From positions 1-64,000 of the forward strand of contig NZ_FOXE01000013.1 of NCBI RefSeq assembly GCF_900115635.1: a stretch of 64,000 nucleotides of DNA. Reading direction: 5' to 3'. This DNA is from Oscillibacter sp. PC13. Its GTDB lineage: Bacteria > Bacillota > Clostridia > Oscillospirales > Oscillospiraceae. Each line of letters opens with the position of its first letter. Within the stretch, counting starts at the first letter, position 1. Below, one piece after another: positions 59,759-64,000 of this stretch. Below the pieces are notes generated by a model. It was not told the DNA's origin, ran no database searches, and saw nothing but the letters and a program-made list of their open reading frames with translations. A program made the translations under genes and the position numbers.

Positions 59759-60790
59759 TTGGACACACAATACTTGCTCCAAAAACTGCATCATTTCTGG
59801 AAGCGTCACGGTTTGCCCGTGTTTATGCTCTTTGCCGTTATTGTTGTTTCCGGCGCTGCCACGGACCGGGCCAACGCCCTGTATATTCTGACGGGTGCGG
59901 AGGACTCTGCCATCGTACTGGACGAATCTGCCCAAGTACAGGATTTTTCCTCTCAACTGGTATTTCTTTCTACCAGCAGTACCGGCTTTGATGTAACGCT
60001 GGCTTCCGGAAAAAATGTCACCATCAGCTATGATGGGCAAACCATCTCCACCCAGTCTAAAAAAGAGAGCATCTCTGCACTGCTGACCCGGATGCATATT
60101 ATTCCGGGCCCCTTGGACATGGTAGCAGTCGATCTCTCCGGCGACAGCGTGGAACTGACAGTCGGCGATCAGCTGACTTACTATGACCGGGTGACAGAGA
60201 CCGCCGCTTATGAGACGGTCCGGGTTGCCAATCCTGACTTGCCGGAGGGCACGGAGCTGCTTGTCCAAGCCGGCGCCGACGGCGTCCGCACTTCTGTCTA
60301 CGAAGTGGTGTGGTCCGGCGGCGAAATGATCTCCCGCCAATTTGTGGAGGAGCTGGACAGCACCGCTGTGGACGAGGTGATTGAATACGGCACTGCCAAG
60401 GAAGCGTCTGCCTCTGCAGCTGCACAGCCCATTGCCGGCATATCCAAAAATGCTGACGGCAGTGGTACTCTGACACTGGCAGACGGCACCACACTGGACT
60501 TTTCCGGCGTCAAGTCCATGACAGCCACTGCCTATACCGCCGGGCACGGCGGTGCGGATTATACCACGGCTACCGGCACCTTCGTCAAGGTCGGCACTGT
60601 GGCGGTGGACAAGAGCGTCATCCCTCTGGGCACCCGGATGTATATCGTCACCAATGACGGCGTGGTCTATGGCCAGGCAGTGGCTGCAGATACCGGTGTA
60701 CGGGGTAATAAGGTTGATTTGTACTACGACACGTATCAGCAGTGCATCAACTTCGGACGGCGTAGCTGTACCGTGTATATTCTGGGATGA
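59759..60790 (+). CDS. 3D-domain cell-wall protein with G5-like region
   Basis: 343 residues. An N-terminal helix (VFMLFAVIVVSGAATDRANA) anchors or exports it. Residues about 50-190 resemble the DUF348/G5 beta-rich modules of Rpf/YabE proteins. The C-terminal 3D domain has the three aspartates: VAVDKSVIPLGTRMYI, AADTGVRGNKVDLYY, and FGRRSCTVYILG. These proteins are muralytic or remodel peptidoglycan. The start is TTG at 59759 with AGGAGG eight bases upstream. An overlapping frame opens at an ATG (59698) with its own Shine-Dalgarno; I take it as an uORF. Confidence 0.88.
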   Translation: MDTQYLLQKLHHFWKRHGLPVFMLFAVIVVSGAATDRANALYILTGAEDSAIVLDESAQVQDFSSQLVFLSTSSTGFDVTLASGKNVTISYDGQTISTQSKKESISALLTRMHIIPGPLDMVAVDLSGDSVELTVGDQLTYYDRVTETAAYETVRVANPDLPEGTELLVQAGADGVRTSVYEVVWSGGEMISRQFVEELDSTAVDEVIEYGTAKEASASAAAQPIAGISKNADGSGTLTLADGTTLDFSGVKSMTATAYTAGHGGADYTTATGTFVKVGTVAVDKSVIPLGTRMYIVTNDGVVYGQAVAADTGVRGNKVDLYYDTYQQCINFGRRSCTVYILG

Positions 60791-60828
60791 AGAACTCCCC
60801 GGCAGGTAAAAACCTGCCGGGGAGTTCT
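60791..60828 (+). terminator. Terminator of the 3D-domain gene
   Basis: A 17-bp stem (60791-60807 with 60812-60828) beginning within two bases of the stop codon. The T tail is poor, though the stem is strong. It separates convergent genes. Confidence 0.7.
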
Positions 60829-60891
60829 ATGTTCATGACGGATCCTTTTTTCGTTTCAGAAGGGCACTTCTGTTCTGCGGATGCGTCCTTT

Positions 60892-61578
60892 TTACAGCGT
60901 CTCCAGCAGGGGCGGAAGTTCGCCGAGGCGGCGGATAACGAAATCCGGGATGATGTCCCGGCGGGACGTCTCTCCCTCCGGGCAGTACAAACAGGTACGG
61001 ATTTCCGCATTGATCCCGCCTTGAATATCCGAGGTCAGACTATCTCCCACCATCAGCGCAGTCATCCGGTGAAAGTTGAGGATGGCGGCAAAACAGCGGT
61101 CAAAAAACGCCTTGCCGGGCTTGTCGCACCCCACCTCTTCCGAAATAAACACTCCCTTGAAATAGGCTCCAATTCCCGCTTTCTTCAGGCGGCTGTACTG
61201 AACAGCGGCGGCACCGTTGGAGGCCAGGTACAGGTCGTACCGGGGAGCCAGCTCCCGCAGAAGCTCCAGCGCGCCGGGAATCAAAAAGTGGCCCTCCGCC
61301 AGATAACCCTCATAGCGGTCACAGACGGATCTGGGGTCCGCCTGTACGCCCAGCTCCTGAAACAGCAGCTCAAAGCGTGTGGTCAGTACTTGCTCCCGGG
61401 TGAGAATTCCCGCCTCCAGCAGTTCCCACTGCCGCTGGTTGATAGCGTGATACCGGGCCAGGACACTGTCTTCCGCCGGAAGTCCCGTCTCCATCAGCGC
61501 CCTGCGAAGGGCGACGGCCTCCGCATGGGTAAAGTCCAGGATGGTATTGTCCAGGTCCAAAAAAACAGTTTCTATCAT
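60892..61578 (-). CDS. yjjG: YjjG-family noncanonical pyrimidine nucleotidase
   Basis: 228 residues, HAD hydrolase. Motifs: VFLDLDNTILDF (D8, D10), ASNGAAAVQ (motif II), the CDKPGKAFFD lysine, and GDSLTSDIQGG (motif IV). YjjG hydrolyses noncanonical and pyrimidine nucleoside monophosphates, cleaning the nucleotide pool. Length fits. It is a single gene, convergent with the 3D-domain gene and divergent from rsmA. Confidence 0.92.
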   Translation of the reverse strand: MIETVFLDLDNTILDFTHAEAVALRRALMETGLPAEDSVLARYHAINQRQWELLEAGILTREQVLTTRFELLFQELGVQADPRSVCDRYEGYLAEGHFLIPGALELLRELAPRYDLYLASNGAAAVQYSRLKKAGIGAYFKGVFISEEVGCDKPGKAFFDRCFAAILNFHRMTALMVGDSLTSDIQGGINAEIRTCLYCPEGETSRRDIIPDFVIRRLGELPPLLETL

Positions 61579-61722
61579 TGGCCATCTTCTCTCCGATTCT
61601 TTTCATTTTAAAATTTATTGAATCATATCCGACGGATTTTTGCAAGGCCGGAACTTCCCTTCTTTTCAAATCACCGAAAATCTGGTATACTGATTCTCAC
61701 CTGAGAGAAAGGCGGCTGTGCC

Positions 61723-62592
61723 ATGAACCTTTGCAATTACAATACCATCCGGGAGCTGCTTGGGCGGCACGGATTTCATTTTTCAAAATCCATGGGGCAA
61801 AACTTCCTCATCGACCCGCAGGTTCCCGCAGATATTGCTGCAGCCTCCTGTGCCGACGAGCACTGCGGGGTGCTGGAGATCGGTCCCGGCATCGGCCCGC
61901 TGACGGCGGAGCTGTCCCGGAGAGCCGGGAAGGTGGTCTCGGTGGAGCTGGATAAGTCTCTGCTGCCCGTTTTGGCAGAGACCATGGCCCCATACCCAAA
62001 CGTGGAAATTGTGCCGGGCGATGTGATGAAGCTGGATCTTGCGGCACTGGCAGCGGAGAAATTTGGCGGGCTCACCCCTATTGTCTGTGCCAATCTGCCC
62101 TATAACATCACCACGCCAGTGCTGGAAAAGCTGGTGGAGACTCCATGCTTTCAGTCTGTCACCGTGATGATTCAGCGGGAAGTCGCCCGGCGGCTCTGTG
62201 CAGCCCAGGGTTCTTCCGACGGGGGTTCTTTTTCCCTGTTTCTGCAATATCATATGGAGACAGAGCTTCTTTTCGATGTACTGCCTGAAAAGTTTCTGCC
62301 GCCTCCAAAGGTGACCTCTTCCGTCATCCGCTGTGTGCGGCGGGACCGGCCCGCCGTGGAGGTAGAGGATGAGGCGTTTTTTTTCAAAGTGATGCGGGGC
62401 GGCTTTTTGCTGCGTCGGAAAACACTGGCCAACAGCCTTGCCGCCGCGCTTCCGGCAATGTCCAAGGAGTGTATTCAGGCGGCCATTGCAGAGTGCGGAC
62501 TGCCCGCCGATATTCGCGGAGAAAAATTGACGCTTCAGAACTTCTCAGATTTGGCCGTTTATTTGGAAAGGCACAAAAAGCAAACGATTTAG
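61723..62592 (+). CDS. rsmA: 16S rRNA dimethyladenosine transferase RsmA (KsgA)
   Basis: 289 residues. RsmA dimethylates the paired adenines A1518/A1519 near the 3' end of 16S rRNA. Signatures: FSKSMGQNFLIDPQV, SAM motif VLEIGPGIGPLTAEL, and the catalytic NLPYNITTPVL. The C-terminal domain has FLLRRKTLANSLAA. A GAGAAAGG lies upstream and a TATACT (at about 61686) may be part of its promoter. It precedes pckA but a fresh promoter follows. Confidence 0.96.
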   Translation: MNLCNYNTIRELLGRHGFHFSKSMGQNFLIDPQVPADIAAASCADEHCGVLEIGPGIGPLTAELSRRAGKVVSVELDKSLLPVLAETMAPYPNVEIVPGDVMKLDLAALAAEKFGGLTPIVCANLPYNITTPVLEKLVETPCFQSVTVMIQREVARRLCAAQGSSDGGSFSLFLQYHMETELLFDVLPEKFLPPPKVTSSVIRCVRRDRPAVEVEDEAFFFKVMRGGFLLRRKTLANSLAAALPAMSKECIQAAIAECGLPADIRGEKLTLQNFSDLAVYLERHKKQTI

Positions 62593-62595
62593 TAC

Positions 62596-62624
62596 TTGAT
62601 TTTTGGAAGATTCTACGGTATCAT
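62596..62624 (+). promoter_or_regulatory. Promoter of pckA
   Basis: TTGATT (62596-62601), 17-base spacer, TATCAT (62619-62624), 58 bases before the ATG. Confidence 0.6.
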
Positions 62625-62681
62625 TGATAACAATCACATTTTTTGAATTCCCTGAAAATGATTCTGACAGGAGGAGCAATT

Positions 62682-64000
62682 ATGTCCACAAAAGCCTATT
62701 ATCCCAGAACTGAAATCGGGCCCGGAAAAGTTGGTTTTTCCAAGACCCGTTCAATCATCGAGGCACCTTTTTACGGCAACAATGTGGTGAAGGTCAACTC
62801 ACTGCGGGAGGCCTATGACTTGGCAAAGAACTCTCCCGGTACCATCGTCACCGATATGCCTGTCTACCGGGGCGAGGAGTTCGGCCTGGAGCCGGACGCT
62901 AAGGTACTGCTGTTCAACGACGGATCCATCACCGGCCGCTACGCTCCGGCCCGCCGCATCACCGGCAAACCCGGTGTGGATACTACCGCTCTGGACAAAA
63001 TTGTGATGGACGCCGTATACGACACCCGCTGGAAGACCATGTACCATGCCGAAACCTATATCGGTCTGGATCCTGAGTTTATGGTCAAGGCCCACCTGCT
63101 GATTCCGGAGGGTGAGGAAAATCTGCTCTATAACTGGATGCTGAACTTCCAGTATCTCTCCGACGAGTACACCAAGATGTATAAGCGATCCAAGCCCGTA
63201 GGAGATGGAAAAGAACCGGACATCTACATCTTCTCTGATCCCCAGTGGGCCGGTGCGCCGGGTCAGGAAGCGGTCTGTGACCCCAAGTGCCTGTGCTATT
63301 TCAACACAGATACCAACTGTGCGGCGATCCTTGGCATGCGCTATTTCGGTGAGCACAAGAAGGGCACGCTGACCCTGGCTTGGGCTATCGCCAACCGGAA
63401 CGGCTATGCCTCCTGCCACGGCGGTCAGAAGGAGTACACACTGGATGACGGCAGCAAATACGTGGCGGCGGTGTTCGGCCTGTCCGGATCCGGCAAGTCC
63501 ACCCTGACCCACGCCAAGCACGGCGGCAAGTATCCCTCCATCAAAGTGCTCCACGATGACGCTTTCATCATCAACTCCGATACCTGCGCCTCTATTGCCC
63601 TGGAGCCCACCTATTTTGACAAGACCGCCGACTATCCCGTGGACTCCCCGGACAACAAGTATTTGCTGACCGCCCAGAACTGCTCCGCCACCCTGGACGA
63701 GGACGGCAAGGTGGTTCTGGTCACTGAGGATGTGCGCAACGGCAATGGTCGTGCCATTAAGAGCAAGCTCTGGTCCCCCAACCGGGTGGATAAGATTGAC
63801 TCTCCGGTGAACGCCATCTTCTGGATTATGAAAGACCCCACTATTCCCCCGATTGTGAAGCTGAAGGGCGCGTCCCTGGCCTCTGTCATGGGTGCCACGC
63901 TGGCCACCAAGCGCTCTTCTGCCGAGCGGCTGAAGGCCGGTGTGGATCCCAACGCCCTGGTGGTGGAGCCCTATGCCAACCCCTTCCGCACCTATCCGCT
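62682..64000 (+). CDS. pckA: ATP-dependent phosphoenolpyruvate carboxykinase (partial, runs off the window)
   Basis: 439 residues are visible, from MSTKAYYPRTEIGPG to the window edge with no stop. The nucleotide loop GLSGSGKSTLTHAKHG near 266 matches PEPCK-ATP. Nearby DDAFIINSDTCASI carries the metal aspartate region, and ALVVEPYANPF lies at the edge. Family members are about 530 residues. In anaerobic Clostridia the enzyme often runs towards oxaloacetate and ATP rather than gluconeogenesis. The Shine-Dalgarno AGGAGGAG is ideal. High use of C/G-ending codons suggests strong expression. Confidence 0.9.
   Translation, partial: MSTKAYYPRTEIGPGKVGFSKTRSIIEAPFYGNNVVKVNSLREAYDLAKNSPGTIVTDMPVYRGEEFGLEPDAKVLLFNDGSITGRYAPARRITGKPGVDTTALDKIVMDAVYDTRWKTMYHAETYIGLDPEFMVKAHLLIPEGEENLLYNWMLNFQYLSDEYTKMYKRSKPVGDGKEPDIYIFSDPQWAGAPGQEAVCDPKCLCYFNTDTNCAAILGMRYFGEHKKGTLTLAWAIANRNGYASCHGGQKEYTLDDGSKYVAAVFGLSGSGKSTLTHAKHGGKYPSIKVLHDDAFIINSDTCASIALEPTYFDKTADYPVDSPDNKYLLTAQNCSATLDEDGKVVLVTEDVRNGNGRAIKSKLWSPNRVDKIDSPVNAIFWIMKDPTIPPIVKLKGASLASVMGATLATKRSSAERLKAGVDPNALVVEPYANPFRTYP

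Overview
The window is a compact, gene-dense stretch of a bacterial chromosome with roughly 55-60% G+C by eye. It most resembles a low-redox Clostridia of the Oscillospiraceae type (Flavonifractor/Oscillibacter/Dysosmobacter-like). This rests on a sporulation gene (spoIIR), Gram-positive housekeeping genes (addAB, mrnC, ylxM-ffh, cvpA, NlpC/P60 and 3D-domain wall proteins), anaerobe-type redox proteins (EFR1 flavodoxin-ferredoxin, 2-hydroxyacyl-CoA dehydratase activase family, ATP-dependent PEP carboxykinase) and several small conserved proteins that I recall from this family. The genus is inference. I see no insertion sequence, prophage, CRISPR array or rRNA. There is one tRNA gene.

Layout. 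1-7.2 kb: a GNAT acetyltransferase remnant, then addB-addA (recombinational repair) on the minus strand. 7.3-15.4 kb: mostly single genes (DUF1643, VOC, spoIIR, ispE, DUF1015, thrH-like, DUF378, rqcH, mrnC) interleaved with three tiny membrane proteins of 46-53 residues. 15.6-19.5 kb: a plus-strand sirohaem unit (one-gene sirohaem/4Fe-4S reductase, precorrin-2 dehydrogenase, CobA-HemD fusion). 19.5-22.4 kb: a convergent metal-chelate ABC importer and tRNA-Ala. 22.6-28 kb: a DtxR/MntR-like regulator, an ion transporter, a YfcE phosphodiesterase, a membrane-anchored lipase-like hydrolase coupled to an EFR1 flavoprotein, and a small Cys4 protein.

28-37.6 kb is a long minus-strand array: ecfA1-ecfA2-ecfT, metallophosphoesterase, a membrane protein of unknown function, truA, DUF5711, cvpA, and a ClpE-like unfoldase. 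37.7-43.6 kb holds a methyltransferase and a three-gene operon of a 975-residue double-ASKHA activase, an HgdB-like partner and an FMN reductase. 43.8-51.5 kb has queH, a 102-residue conserved protein, an NlpC/P60 hydrolase, folD-lgt, the M16 pair yfmF/yfmH, and an M19 dipeptidase.

51.7-56.3 kb is the ylxM-ffh-rpsP-khpA and rimM-trmD translation/secretion block, interrupted by a gene with a HEPN-type RNxxxH motif that has its own promoter. 56.4-59.4 kb is a copper efflux operon (copA-csoR-copZ-like) with two identical CsoR-type operators. 59.6-64 kb has a 3D-domain wall protein, a YjjG nucleotidase, rsmA and the 5' two-thirds or more of pckA, which runs off the window.

I did not find a clearly new multi-gene system. 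The best leads are the HEPN-like gene inside the rimM-trmD unit, the Cys4 mini-protein directly behind the ClpE-like unfoldase, the tiny membrane proteins around DUF1015, and the orphan activase/HgdB-like redox operon. Start sites were re-chosen from Shine-Dalgarno sequences and domain boundaries. Several genes appear to use TTG.
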